Both the position numbers and the translations under genes were made by a program. This document shows positions 24,014-35,494 of a stretch of 64,000 nucleotides of DNA, piece by piece. Origin of the DNA: Delphinus delphis (lineage: Eukaryota; Chordata; Mammalia; Artiodactyla; Delphinidae); contig NC_082699.1 of the NCBI RefSeq assembly GCF_949987515.2, positions 77,069,281 through 77,133,280 on the forward strand, given 5' to 3'. The notes beneath the pieces are model-generated. The model saw only the letters and a program-made list of their open reading frames with translations, searched no databases and had not been told where the DNA came from. Positions within the stretch are counted from its first letter, which is position 1. Every line of letters starts with the position of its first letter.

Positions 24014-25447
24014 TGCTAAAGCAAGTTCTTGAGGTTAAAGGGAGACAGTACCAGATGGAACTGGTTATCCTGGGAAAGTGAGCATCATCAGAAATACTAA
24101 ATGCTCAGGCAACTATTAAATACTTTTTCCTCTTATTTCTTTTAAATACATAGGACTTCTTAAAAGTTAAAAAAATGTTAACAATGTCATGTGGTTAACA
24201 GTGTATATAAATCTAGTATCAATGACAAGGATAGCATGAAGGACAGAGGTGGGGCAAATGAACCCATATGGGTTCACTTTATATGAAATGATACAATCTT
24301 AACTTTAAGTAGATCATGAAAAATTAAGATTCTATATTTTAATCCCTAGATTACACTAAAAAATATAAAGAGGTATAGGTAAAATGTCCACAGATCCATT
24401 TAATTTATACGTGTGTGTGCATATATAGAGAGAGATAAAACTCAGAGATTGTTATAGGAGACAAAAACACAAAATCCAACTGTATGTTGTCTAGGAGGGA
24501 TGCAACTTAAATATAAATACATAGTAGGTTCAAGTAAATGGATTGAAAAACCTCCCCATGCGAACAGTGTGGTTATATGACCATACTGGAGTGGTTATAT
24601 TACTATCACATAAAATACACTTCAAGACAAAGAGTATTACCAGAGGTAAAGAGGGAAGTCCATAATGGTATGAAGTGAATCCATGAGCAGTGCATCATCG
24701 TCATAAGTGTGCATAACAACAGAGCTTCCAAATACACGAAACAAAAACTGTCTACAATTAAAAGGGGTCACAGACAATTCCACGATCATAACTGGACATT
24801 TTAAGATCTCTCAGAATTGATCAAACAATTAGACAAAAAAAAAAAAGAAAAAAAATAAGTGAAGAAATAAGTGAGTTGAACAGTACTATCAACCACCTGA
24901 CTGGTATTTAGAGAACACTACAGCAAACAACTTCAGCGTATGCATTCAGCATACACACTTTTTCAAGTGCGCAACTACATTCACCAAGATGAACCGTATG
25001 TTGAGCCATGAAACAAGTCTCAGTATATTTTAAATGACTGAAATCACACAGAGTATATACTAAACCCTAGTTAATGATATATGTGCCAAGGTTTTTAGGG
25101 GAAAATGTACTGATGTGTGCAATTTACTTTAAAATGCATGAACAAAATATGAATTAACAGATGGGTAAAAAGATAAAAATGTAAATATATATGCAATAAA
25201 GTATAGCAAAATATTAATGATAGAATCTAGGTGGTGGGTATACCAGTACTCACTGTAAAATTCTTTTAACTTTTCTATATATTTGAAATTTTTCATAATA
25301 AAAATTGAAAACATTCAATTATTTTTTAAAGGGAAGTCTCAGAATACTTACGACACTACTGTACATTGTAACTGACTAAGAGGGGGAAATGGCTATGTAG
25401 TATTTCCCCAACTTATCCATCTCAAGAACCACCCCCACCCCATACCC

Positions 25448-25660
25448 TTTTTTTTTTTTTTTTTTTTTGCGGTACACAGACCTCTCACTGTCGTGGCCTC
25501 TCCTGCTGCGGAGCACAGGCTCCGGACGCGCAGGCTCAGCAGCTGTGGCTCATAGGCCCAGCCGCTCCGTGGCATGTGGGATCCTCCCGGACCGGGGCAC
25601 GAACCCGTGTCCCCTGCATCGGCAGGCAGACTCCCAACCACTGCGCCACCAGGGAAGCCC
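25448..25660 (-). mobile_element. CHR SINE, short form
   Basis: Reverse copy from a long T run through gcggtacacagacctctcac to ccaccagggaagcc. The direct repeat ccccatacccttt flanks it (25438-25450 and 25660-25672). It lies just past the 3' end of the HAL1-like element. Confidence 0.93.
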
Positions 25661-25739
25661 CCCATACCCTTTTAAGGATGATCTCAAGGGAACAGGAGGT
25701 CAAAGATTCCACTGGTATAGAAGAATAGGCTCAACCAAA

Positions 25740-25962
25740 ATTTGTGTCAGGTAGACCTGATCTTTATTCCAATTCCACTGAATCCTCACTGTGGAATTAC
25801 TTCATCGTTCTGAGCCTCAGTTTCATCATCTGTAAAATGGGGCCAATACTTGCATCGACTTGAGGGATTATTTGGGGGCTAAACGGGACCAGGGATGTGA
25901 AAAGCCTACCTCAATGTCCGGCATTTAATAGCCAGTTGATAGTTATTACTGACCATCTCCCT
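25740..25962 (+). mobile_element. MIR SINE, well preserved
   Basis: ctgagcctcagtttcatcat, ctgtaaaatggggccaatac, gagggattatttggg and gatagttattactgacc follow the MIR core and 3' end in sense orientation. Confidence 0.75.
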
Positions 25963-26419
25963 CCCCTTCCTGAGCCAGGAGCGCCATGCCTGGACTCATC
26001 TTGCCTTCACCAAAATCCCATGAAATCATTATTTTTCTTCTTACTGCAGAAGCAGCAGCAGCAGCTCAGGGGGTTTAAGTGACTTGACAAGCCAAACAGT
26101 TACATAGGTGACATAATCATGGAAGCTAAAGTAGAATAAACACAACTGGACCCAAAGTGGTGAGACTTCACAGGCGCCCGGCAGCTGGGACTACGTGAGG
26201 GCTCTCCCTAGGAACAGTGAACCAAGAGTGTGCCAAGGTAACAGAACGGGGGGAGCAATGTGCCAAGAAAATGGAACACGAGGAAATAAAAAGAGAGTCG
26301 TGAACATTCAGGCGTGCCTACATTGAGGACAAGATGTTACAAGACAGGCCAGGACACTGGAGAGGGGCCGTGGGCAGCTGAGGCAGTGGACATCCACCGC
26401 ACAGGGCGATGGTGGCAGT

Positions 26420-26635
26420 AAGGACATCACCTTTGCTGTTCACTGAGCACCTCCTGTGAACCAGACCCTGTGCTGAGAGCATCAGATATAATATCACATC
26501 AGTTCTGTCAACCCTAACGAGTACACTCTGTTGCTAACCACGCTGTGGAGATGAGGAAACTGAACGTTGAGGTCAATTAACTTGCCAAGGTCCCACTGCT
26601 TCTCTGTGTGTGGTCCCCCAGGTCCCTTGGCCTCC
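26420..26635 (-). mobile_element. MIR SINE, well preserved (reverse)
   Basis: gttcactgagcacctcctgt, accagaccctgtgctgagag, agatgaggaaactgaacgtt and taacttgccaaggtccc are the reversed MIR. With the MIR at 25740-25962 on the opposite strand it forms an inverted pair about 460 bases apart. Confidence 0.75.
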
Positions 26636-27494
26636 CATGTGCTCCTCCATCACTGCATTGAGCACCTGGAGTAAAGGATGTATCTGAGTCCTCCTTACCC
26701 CCCCCCCCCATCTGCTTCTCCTGTTGCTTGGTGCCAGGGAAGGCACTGGTTAACGTGGAGAGAGCAGGCGAGGGAGGGGCTCTCCTTGCTTGACACACAT
26801 CCCGAACCCACCCCCACGCCCCAGCACCTGCCTTCTTCTCATATATTTGACTCCATGTGGATTCTTGTTACTCTAGTATTTGTGCAGAACCTCCTTGGCC
26901 CAAGGGCCTCTGCCCGACCTGTGTCTCCATCCTCCACCGTGGGGCGTCGTGCAGCCAGCACCTCACAGGTATTGCCTGAGGTCAGGACAGGCCCCTTCTG
27001 TGGACAAGGACCAAGACCCGTGTGCCTGGTGCAGCTCTGTTCAGCTCGCTGGAGCCTCACCTTGTGAACAGTGCAGAAGACGGGAGCATCACTTCATTTA
27101 CCCGATGCTCCAGGAGCCCTGGAAGGGGAAGGGTCTGAATTCCGGGCATTCTGTAGAGGGATCTCAAGGGAGGTAAAGGTCATGTCAGAGCACTGCAGCG
27201 TTAGGAGAGAAGAAACAGGTCTCTGGGCATCGTCACCTGCTGTGGAGGAGCCGCCCAGGATGGCAAGTGTCATGCCATGGGAGAGTGCCCTGGGGGCAGC
27301 ACAGGGAAGCCCAAGGGCAGGGCCAGGGTGAGGGGGACTGGCACAGAGGCCTGGCGAGAAACAGGTGTAGTTTATTCAGGAGCTCGGGCAGAGGGTGCTG
27401 TGCTGCCCAAGAGGGTACTTCCTCGAGAACCCTTCTCACCAGTGGCCACAGGAGGGTCGGACCAGTAAGTACAGATAGGACTCTGGATCGTGGC

Positions 27495-27724
27495 CATCAA
27501 ACCGGAGCGGAGCCAGATGATCTGGGAGGCGCCCGAGCATCACCAGAACCTGTCCCTGGTGGGCTCCGGCGCCAATGGCTCCCTAGGAGCCACTTTGGAC
27601 ACAGAAACTGGGTTACATGTGGCAGTGAAGAAGCTAACCACACCATTTCAGTCTCTCAGTCATGCCTAAAGGACTCACAGAGAACTGCGGTTTACTTAAA
27701 CACATGAAACATGAAAATGTAAGT
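27495..27724 (+). pseudogene. MAPK14 (p38-alpha) retrocopy fragment, apparently partly spliced
   Basis: Translating the plus strand from about 27530 gives the p38 MAP kinase N-lobe, for example [19 protein letters not shown] and [17 protein letters not shown], including the glycine-rich loop and the VAVKK motif with the ATP-binding lysine. It resembles p38-alpha more than its paralogues (DTxTGLxVAVKKL). It is dead: an in-frame TAA at 27667-27669 replaces a Lys codon after the QSLSHA segment, and a 1-base insertion a few codons later shifts the frame. The first two coding exons are joined without an intron, as in a retrocopy. However, homology stops exactly after the Asn codon at 27716-27718 and continues as gtaagt (27719-27724), a splice-donor consensus where, from memory, exon 2 of MAPK14 ends. 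This suggests reverse transcription of a partly spliced or intronically terminated RNA. No poly-A tail or flanking duplication was found. Upstream homology fades near 27495. Confidence 0.82.
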
Positions 27725-30361
27725 TATTCGTTCAAGGAAGAATGAATTCTGCTCTTGAACAGGCTGGGGAAAAGAAACCCCGAAGACGTGGTCCTCCCCA
27801 TCAGCCTCATCGCCCCACCCCCAGGCACAGCCTTCACGTCCTTCCAGGTCTCTCTACAGAATGCAGGGGCCGGTGCCTGATTCAGCCGAGGCCCGCCCTC
27901 TGTGCCCAGCTCACCGGTGACAGGGGGCCCGGGGCCAGGGGGGTCACACGGTACTGTGGTGGCCCTGACATCCCCACACTGGAACCTGCAGGCTGGCCAT
28001 GTCCGCACGTGGCCCAGGCTCAGAGGCTGGCGTCGGGGCATGGGGGGTGGCCCCTCACCCTGGGAGGAAAGCACCCTGTCTTCAGGTCTGCACAGGCTGG
28101 GCACAGCGGGCTGTACCAAGTCACTGCAGGATCGCCTCCTCTTCTAGTCAGCCCAGAAAAGGTGTGCGGGGTTCTGAGCTAAAAGAGCCAGTGGACGGGA
28201 CGCAGGGGAAACGGAAGGGCACTTCTGGCGCGAGCCTCTGAGTGTGAGAAGACGGCAACGGGAGCCTGCTTTCCCGGAGAGCAAACTCGCTCCGACCGAG
28301 GGCGCCGGTGCGCCCTGCACACACACCGTCCTGTAACACTCAAATTTAAGTCAAAAGACTCCCCTCACGGGGGCTAAAAATAGCACACACAAGTCCAATT
28401 AGTCCCAACAGCAACCAGCAACTCTGGTTGCCATAGAAACAGCACAGCTAGGACGGTGCAAGAAGGGCTCGGCCCCTCTACCTGCAAGGTCCCCAGGGGC
28501 TCAGGCCACCCCAGGTGCCGGACTGGGGGAGGGGCACTAAGACTGTCTTGACAGATGCTCCCTCCAGACACCTGTCCCAGGTGAACAGCATATGACCTAA
28601 TGCTTTAACATCGAAGTCAGCCTTTCCTTTTAAAAATAACTGAGGAGATCACGGGGTGTAGGGGAGCAAGCACTCGGAGCCCGGTGGGCGGGGTCACGGA
28701 CCTCCTCCACAGTGAGCGCGAGCGCCTAGGCAGACGGTTCCTCAGAAACAAACGCATATCATGTGCCCATGGGCCGTGTCCTGCAGGGCAGCTCCCCCTC
28801 GGCCTCCAGCTGTGCCCACTCCGAGAGAAGACGAAGAGGGACCGTCAGGTGCCTGGTGTCAGCTGCATCTCAGAGCAGCTCAATCCTAGCCACACGGCAC
28901 CCTCGCGCACCTTCTAGGCTGGATGGAGAAGCCCGACAGGCACCGCAAACCTCTCTGGCCCTCGTGGGCTGAACCATCTGCAGGCAGAGCCAGCCTGGCA
29001 CCCAAGGGCCAGCCACCCACGCCACCCACAGGTCCCAGTGCCTCCTATCGTCCCCTCCAAAGGCCCTGCGTTCCAATCAAAGCGACCTATTTTCCCCGCC
29101 GAACCCGATGCTTTCCCCAATATTCCAGCTCCATCCACAGCCCTGCCAGGGGAGCCCTATGAACACACAGGTCCTCGATGGCAGGTGGCGGCCGACCACG
29201 GACTCGAGACAGCTGTGGTGGGGAGTAGAGCAGGCCCGTGGCCGCCGAAGCTCCCCACAGGCCAAAGTGGGGCTCACGAACAGCCGCAGGTTGGCAGGGA
29301 CCCCATCACGGGGAGAACAGAGCAGGCGGGAGGAAGGCAACCAAGACGGGATGCCCGAGGCAGAGGGAGGAAGAGTGGCCATCGCGGGCCCGCATGGCTC
29401 CCTCCCCGTCCCAGAAGCTTCCCCACGATGCCCGCTTCCTGCCCGTAAACCTCTTGAGCCGGCGTGGGCGTGCCTGTGCGATACCCGTGTAGCCCTGTGA
29501 CTGAGCAGCCCCCTTTGTTTAAACTCCGTGACCCCCTCCCCCGCACCCCCTCCACGTGGTGAAACCTGGCCACTCCACGAGTCCGAGCCCAGATGCCGCC
29601 ACGCGGCTCCCGCGAGGGCCTCGCTCTCAGCACTTCACGGCTCTCCCCGCGGAACCCAGAGTCCCTGCCAACACTTGTTTCTAGGCAGCTGTCACTCTCT
29701 CTGCTGCTTCTGTCTCGTTTTGTCTCCTCTCCTGGACAGCAGGCTTTACGGGGGGCAGGGCCAACTTCTGAACAACCTCTGACAGCCCCGATAGCACCCC
29801 GCAGCCCACAGTTCAACCCGTCTGAAGGAAAGAGATGTGGACCCCTCTTTAAAAGTGCTGCCCCACTAGGGACACATGGGTTCTCGGGCCCCCGTGCCTG
29901 AAGGGGCAGTCACACAGCCACAGACGGCGGTTCTAGACGGCAGGGAATGCTCCGCACACAGACTCACCTTCCCGGGAAGTGGGCAGCTGCAGGGTAACCG
30001 TCCTCGTCCCTAAGAAAGGGCCCTCTCCCCTCTGCAACGATGCACGGAGCAGTCTGGACACCACGACCACTGCCCTGGGAGCACGTGCCTGACGGAAAAG
30101 ACGAGCCGACCCCGGGTGACCAGCCCGTAAGGGCCCCAACAGGCCAGATGCCGGGTCTGAGTGACAGATGGGGGTGGCTCCCAGCTGAGGCACCTGCTGG
30201 GTAGGTGACCAAGAGCAAACCACTGAACCGCCATCACCGCACCTGTAGGAGGAGGCCAGGTGGGCGTCCCGGTCACGGCTGTCACGAGCGCCGGGTGACC
30301 TGTCCGCCAGGAACGCCTGGCCCAAGGCCGCCGACACACGCTGAGGGCTTTAAACACCACT
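27725..30361. other. G+C-rich intron with no gene seen beyond the motif cluster
   Basis: Starts at the point where MAPK14 homology ends. Holds the MEF2/RFX-like cluster near 28.4 kb. Long frames at 29274-29816 (minus) and 29593-29901 (plus) have no recognised similarity. Confidence 0.45.
28370..28445. promoter_or_regulatory. Motif cluster: MEF2-like, homeobox-like and RFX X-box-like sites
   Basis: ctaaaaatag at 28374-28383 fits the MEF2 consensus YTAWWWWTAR. ccaattag at 28395-28402 carries a TAAT-type core in reverse. gttgccatagaaac at 28427-28440 resembles an RFX X-box. A perfect 7-bp inverted repeat gcaacca/tggttgc lies at 28411-28417 and 28425-28431. No repeat similarity is seen. It is a candidate enhancer by motif content only. 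Confidence 0.35.
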
Positions 30362-30575
30362 TCCCCCGGCGTTCGTTGAGCGCTTCCTGTGTGTCAGGGA
30401 CTCTCGGCTGCCACGAGTTCCACACATCCACGGCCTTTGGGCAGAGCTTGCGAACAGGTCGTCTTCCCCATTTCATGGCAGATAAAACTGAAGGTCTGAG
30501 AGTTAATGATTTCCTCTAAGCCCCACAGCTGGCAAGAGGTGAAGCCAAGCCTGGAGCCTAGAACCGTCTGGCAGT
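30362..30575 (-). mobile_element. MIR SINE (reverse)
   Basis: cgttgagcgcttcctgtgtg, tcttccccatttcatggcag and ataaaactgaaggtctgaga follow the reversed MIR order. Confidence 0.7.
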
Positions 30576-31084
30576 AAAGCCGGCCTGCCCTCTCACAGGA
30601 CGCCACCACCAATGGCCGTTGTTCCACAGCCAGCACCCCTGGCCACCTGGCCCCTGGGCACTGCAAGCTTCACTGCAGGCACAAACAAAGGAGAATGGGA
30701 AGGCCAACCAGAGCGTCCACAGACCAGCACCACCAAGAGAAACCCCACCTCACGGGAGGAGCCCAGTCACAGCCACAACTGCAGTGGAGACAGCCCCCCA
30801 GCCAATAAACAAGTACTGGCCGTCAGGTGGCGTCCCCCATCGCCAACTCGCACTGGCTGCCTTGCAGAGGGGAAGGGATGCAGGAGCTGGCTCGGGACCC
30901 CTTGTGGATCTCGCCCCAGCAAGACGCGGGGCTTCAAAAGGACAGCGAGGCCACGTGGCCATCACTGCAGACCCCCCAAGGCCTGGGGTCCCAGCCTAGC
31001 CCCAAGCTAAGCCACAACCCAAGACCCTCGCCTGTGGATGAAGGGCAGGGGCTGTGGGGTGATGGAGCCGAGGAGATGGTGGTG

Positions 31085-31262
31085 GAAGGGGACCCGGACC
31101 GAGCACACGTAAGGCGCTCCAGCAGACACGCATATACGTTAGCTCATGCACGACTCACAACAAACTGTTTCCAGATGTGGAAATCGTGACGTCCGGGGCT
31201 GTCTTGCCCAAGACCAGTGGCAAATGAGCGCCGGGGCTGGGATTCAAATATCACTCTGGCTG
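31085..31262 (-). mobile_element. MIR SINE (reverse)
   Basis: cgttagctcatgcacgactc, ctgtcttgcccaagaccagt and ggggctgggattcaaatatc match the reversed MIR. Confidence 0.65.
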
Positions 31263-32444
31263 GCCCCGTCGCCTGTGATGAGCAAGCCGCCGGCACCGGA
31301 GGCCCATGACCCACCCCGTCCCCTGAGGAGGCCCCTCTGACCACCACCGAGCTCCTGAGGGTCTGGACACCCACGTGGTGAGACGCTCCATGAGGCTCCC
31401 GTCAGGGCGAGTCTGCCTGCTGACGCCATCCGAGGGGTGAACTTGGCCCCTGAGCCCACTTTCATCCTGCGGGCAGAGGCCTCTACCTCTGCACCTGTTC
31501 TGAACCTGCCTCCTGCCCTTGGGATTCTCCCGCCCATCCCACATACGCCTCTAAACCTGACCGGGCCAGCTCCACACACCACCTGTGCCTGTGGCCTCCC
31601 CGAAGGCCAGACGACGTCACGGCCACTGTCCGCGGCACCAGAAAAGCCAGGTGTCAACTGACTGCCTCTTTCTAACGCATTCCCTTACTGCCCAGTGGCC
31701 CTGAACCTCAGCTTCCTCAACCGGGAGTCGAGGACACCAGCTTCCATGCAGGGCTGTGAAGAGGACGGCAACGGTGCGGGACCCACAGCACTGGCCTGGG
31801 CCTGGGGCCCAGCCTGTCACTCCTGCTTGTCCCTGCTGCATGACTGCATGTCCCGGGGGCTCAGTGGCAAGGGAACCCATCCCCAGTGATGCCCTGAGGT
31901 GGGCAGGAGGGAGGAGGTGCACAGGCTGCCTGGAGGCTTAACCCCTAACTTTTTAAGATCTGCCTTCTGGGTCCAACTGCTCCCAAAACCAAGTTCTATA
32001 GAACAAGCCAAGAGCAGCAAAACACCTCCTTTTATGAGCCCTTCTGAGTCAGAGACCAGCAAGAAAAGCAAAAACAAACCACAAGCAAGGCAGATTACGG
32101 GGCATCAGATTCTAGTAGTGAATGTCCGTCTCCTTCCTAACATAATTTAAGATGACATTTAAGTAGTAACAGAGCAGCAGGAACACATTGAAACCCAGAA
32201 CAGACGAACACGGGAGCGCACACACTTGCAGCCCACAGACTTCCACTATGCGCCCGCTGTGTGGGGCCGGGAGCAGGTGTGGGAACAGTTTCTGAACTTA
32301 AGGACTGTATGGCCGACGGGGTTCATTTCGCTATCAGGAGCAGAAGAAACTGTCATTTTAACACTAACAGAAGTTACAAATGTTCCATGAGCTGGAGAAG
32401 CAGAAGCAAAAGCACAGAGGTATAAAAGCATAAGCTGTATGTCT
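31263..32444. other. Intron with no gene seen
   Basis: G+C-rich to 31900 with chance frames, then balanced sequence to 32440. No family similarity. Confidence 0.45.
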
Positions 32445-32600
32445 CATTCCTTCATTCATTCAACAAACATATACTGAGGACCAAATACGTGCTGAGCGAG
32501 CTCCAGGTATATGAAGATTACAAAAAACTTTTCAAATTCCCTACGTCAAGAAGTTTAGGGCCTGGTACAGGTGGCAAACATGGAAACAAATGGATAGAAT
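32445..32600 (-). mobile_element. L2 3' end (reverse)
   Basis: cattccttcattcattcaac, aaacatatactgaggaccaa and ctacgtcaagaagtttaggg are the reversed L2 terminus with its TTCA repeats. Weak L2-like text (gaaggcgtttagacttcact) at about 33157 suggests the element may continue past the TG-rich tract. Confidence 0.68.
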
Positions 32601-32774
32601 GTAAAAGGTTACATCTAAAACACAAAAATGCTCACAAGTTACGGGAGAATGAAGTAACGCACTGTGTCTGGGACTGTCAGGCAGGGCCCCTCAGAAGAAA
32701 GACTTCATGGAATGTAGGAAGGAAGATGAACTCGCCGGTGAGGGGAGGGCATGTGCTATGGGCAGAAGGAACAC

Positions 32775-32855
32775 ACGTTTGTGTGTGTGTGTGTGCGCGT
32801 GTGCGTGTGTGCGCGCGTGCGTGCACGCATGCACGCGTGCACGCACGTGTGTGTG
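32775..32855 (+). repeat. (TG)n/(CG)n alternating purine-pyrimidine tract
   Basis: About 80 bases of nearly perfect alternation of TG, CG and CA (tgtgtgtgcgcgtgtgcgtg, then gtgcgtgcacgcatgcacgc). Long GC-containing alternation is the classic Z-DNA-forming pattern, and gtgcacgcatgcacgcgtgcac also has near-palindromic symmetry. Confidence 0.93.
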
Positions 32856-33740
32856 AACAGGATGCACTGTGGTGTGTCTAGGATGCAAAACGCAAGGGGG
32901 CAAACACACGTATACGAACGAATGAACAAGGAAAGAATCGAGGAAGATGATGTAAGAGATGAAGCCAGGGGACCCTTCCAGCCTGTACCCCAGCATCTGG
33001 CATCGATCCGCCCCCTAGCAGCCGGCAAGTTCTCAAGAGCAGAGACGGGATCTTCTGTTACTGAGTCCATAAGAGCACCTCGTATCCTCTTAACACCTGT
33101 CTGAGGAACAGACAGGAGGAGGGAAGGAAGGTGGGGAGCTCGTGAGCCACACGAAGGCGTTTAGACTTCACTGCACGTGCAGAGAGGCTCTACACGATGA
33201 CCCTGAAACGGGAGGGCAGAGCCGGCGGAGGAGCACCCCGTGAAGCCAACAGAAGGAAGGAGGCTGAAGGTGAGCGTGTGGTCCGGCCGGAGGGCTGGAG
33301 ACAGAGCACGTCCCAGAGGCCAGAGCGGCGGCGAGGGGTGAGGCAGGGTGCTGGCCACCAGGTGCAGGGCCGTACAGAGACCGCTGAAGAAAGCCGCCTA
33401 CGCACACCAAAGGGGCTGGCGGGAGCCGCCGCTGGCTAAGCAACCCTCGACGCTTCAGGAGATGACACACAGGAAGCCAGTCAACATGGCTACGACGCCC
33501 TGGGATGCTGGAGACGCGGCTTCGGTGGCTGCAAACGCAAGTGAAAACGACTCCACAGCTGCCGAGGGGGAGGGAGCAGAGTGAAAGAGCGAGATCACCA
33601 GCTGCACGGGGCGCGCATCGCAGCACTGCAGCCTCCCCTCAAGGGAGCACTGACCCCAACGCTGCTTCTCTAGACACGCTTGATTTTCTTTGGGGGCCGG
33701 GAACGGGCGGCCTGGGTCTCCGACAAAGACTCCCAGAGCG

Positions 33741-33954
33741 GGGCTTCCCTGGTGGCGCAGTGGTTGAGAGTCCGCCTGCCGATGCAGGGGACACGGGTTC
33801 GTGCCCCGGTCCGGGAAGATCCCACATGCCGTGGAGCAACTAGGTCCGTGAGCCATGGCTGCTGAGCCTGTGCGTCCGGAGCCTGTGCTCCACAACGGGA
33901 GAGGCCACAGCAGTGAGGGGCCCGCGTACCGCAAAAAAAAAAAAAAAAAAAAAA
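33741..33954 (+). mobile_element. CHR SINE, short form, with 16-bp target-site duplication
   Basis: Starts gggcttccctggtggcgcag, B-box region ggttcgtgccccgg, ends cgcgtaccgc plus about 25 A. The direct repeat aaagactcccagagcg is found at 33725-33740 and 33955-33970. Its A-tail is nearly pure, consistent with a young insertion. Confidence 0.95.
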
Positions 33955-34199
33955 AAAGACTCCCAGAGCGGAGGCGAACTGGCCTCCCTGGCAAGACGGC
34001 GAACTCCGGAAGGTGCCTGGGTGGACAAGGGGGGCTGAGATGAGGGGGCAAGCATCAAGTTCAGATCTGCCCCAGAGAGCACGAGGCCACCACGTCCCCA
34101 GAGACACCCAGCGCTCCTGGTGGACAAAAAGTGAACAGTCTGAATGCACACACCCAACAATAAAATGGGTGGGCGAACACCACGGCTTTGGAAAACTGA

Positions 34200-35150
34200 A
34201 GCGCACCTGGTCGTGCAATGTGGTGAGGATTTAAGAAAAAATAACTTGTATATATTTCGAATAATATTACTACATGCACATCACAAACACTGAAAAACAG
34301 AAGGAAAAGATTCCCCCACGACTCTCTTCCCGTGCACACTCTGTTGCATTCCCTTCCAGTCACGTGAACTTGCCGTGCTTGTCTTACTTAAGCGTGTTAC
34401 TTGATTTGTACACATTGTGTATCACACTACAAATACCAGCTTATGTCCTGTCTCTTCCACACATTAAGCGGTGGACATGTATCCACGCTGCAGGCATGAA
34501 ATTCAGCTCCTCTGCAGTCTGGGCCTGGAGCGGGGGTGATCGGTCCTGATCCTGGGAAATGGACTTCAGATTCTCCCAGCCTCGTGGAAGCATCGGTGGC
34601 TGCCCACCAGCTGGTGAACAGGCAGACACAGAGCCAGGGGGTCAGGTACAGTGACTGGGGCCAGGAGGATCCACAATCCCAAGGGACGGCCCAAGAGCTT
34701 CGGCAAGCACCTGGGCGGGGCTCCCCAACACCCCCGCCCCGGGTCTCAGCAGCAGCTCGGGGACATCCCAGCCTCGCGGACCACGGCGCCAGGGCCACCT
34801 GCTCCAGACGTGGCGTTTGCTTCACTCTCATCTAAGCAGCGTGTCTCCCTTGCCTGTGTCTGCTGGCATCACAATCCTCGTTGTGACAACGGAGCTCGGC
34901 ATTACAAACTCCATAAAAACACAATCTCTGATGGCTGCAAACAGTCAATTATACAAATGTACCGTAATTCACTAATCATGCCCTATGGTCGGACATATTG
35001 GTTTCTAAAAATCACATAGAAATAAACACCCTTGTGTTCAACCCTCACTCTGTAGTTTAGATTTATTTTCATCAGGACAGCTTCCCAGGAGGGACTCGCT
35101 CACTGGCTCAAAAGCTTTCAAGGCTCTTTGTTATAGATTCTCAAATGGCT
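34200..35150 (-). mobile_element. Probable old L1 3' portion (reverse), interrupted
   Basis: 34910-35145 (gatggctgcaaacagtcaat, gtaccgtaattcactaatca, aaataaacacccttgtgttc, ggagggactcgctcactgg) follows the order of an L1M 3' end in reverse. 34380-34500 may be the preceding part. The G+C-rich block at about 34515-34880 between them shows no L1 similarity and may be an insertion or unique sequence. Confidence 0.4.
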
Positions 35151-35494
35151 CTGCAGTGAGGCTGCAGCACAAAGGTGCGTTTATGCTCATGGAAACCCTA
35201 ACACTTCATGGCAGAAGATCCAGACGTGGAAGGGAGAGGGACCCACGAGACCTGAGGCCCATTCCTCTAAAAGCTCATAAATCCCCGTGGACCACAGGGG
35301 GCCATGCCCACCAGGGGACAAAGAGGAAATGGGAAAAAAAGCTGACCCTGACCAACGTCCTCAAAGCCCACTTTGTGAGGCACAACCTCCAGCAATGTGA
35401 GGACCGGCAGAAGCATCTGGAAGCTTCAGATGCCGGGAAGGTGCCAGGAGTGCTTGGAGCCACAAAGACCTGGGTGTGAAACCCCCCTCCCAGA

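Larger units (their letters stand above)
22250..25325 (+). mobile_element. HAL1 / old L1-like element (ORF1-rich), host to two later insertions
   Basis: A-rich sense strand. About 22840-24070 reads as decayed L1 ORF1: gaaataaaaatttcaaaaaa, then gggaacttg-like and gaaaatatccttcaggaatg blocks, and caagttcttgaggttaaagg. 24600-25070 resembles a piece of the ORF2 endonuclease region (gatgaaccgtatgttgagcc, atgaaacaagtctcagtata). The end ttgaaatttttcataataaaaa at about 25288-25309 is a typical HAL1/old L1 terminus. ORF1 joined to a short ORF2 part fits a HAL1. Reading frames are broken throughout. The 5' limit near 22250 is uncertain. Confidence 0.65.

Noticed and set aside
33455..34051. 198-codon minus frame containing a stretch that recurs at 18.9, 25.5, 43.9, 51.9 and 58.5 kb
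   Set aside because: The recurring peptide is the translated CHR SINE body, and F-runs are its A-tail. It is not a protein family.
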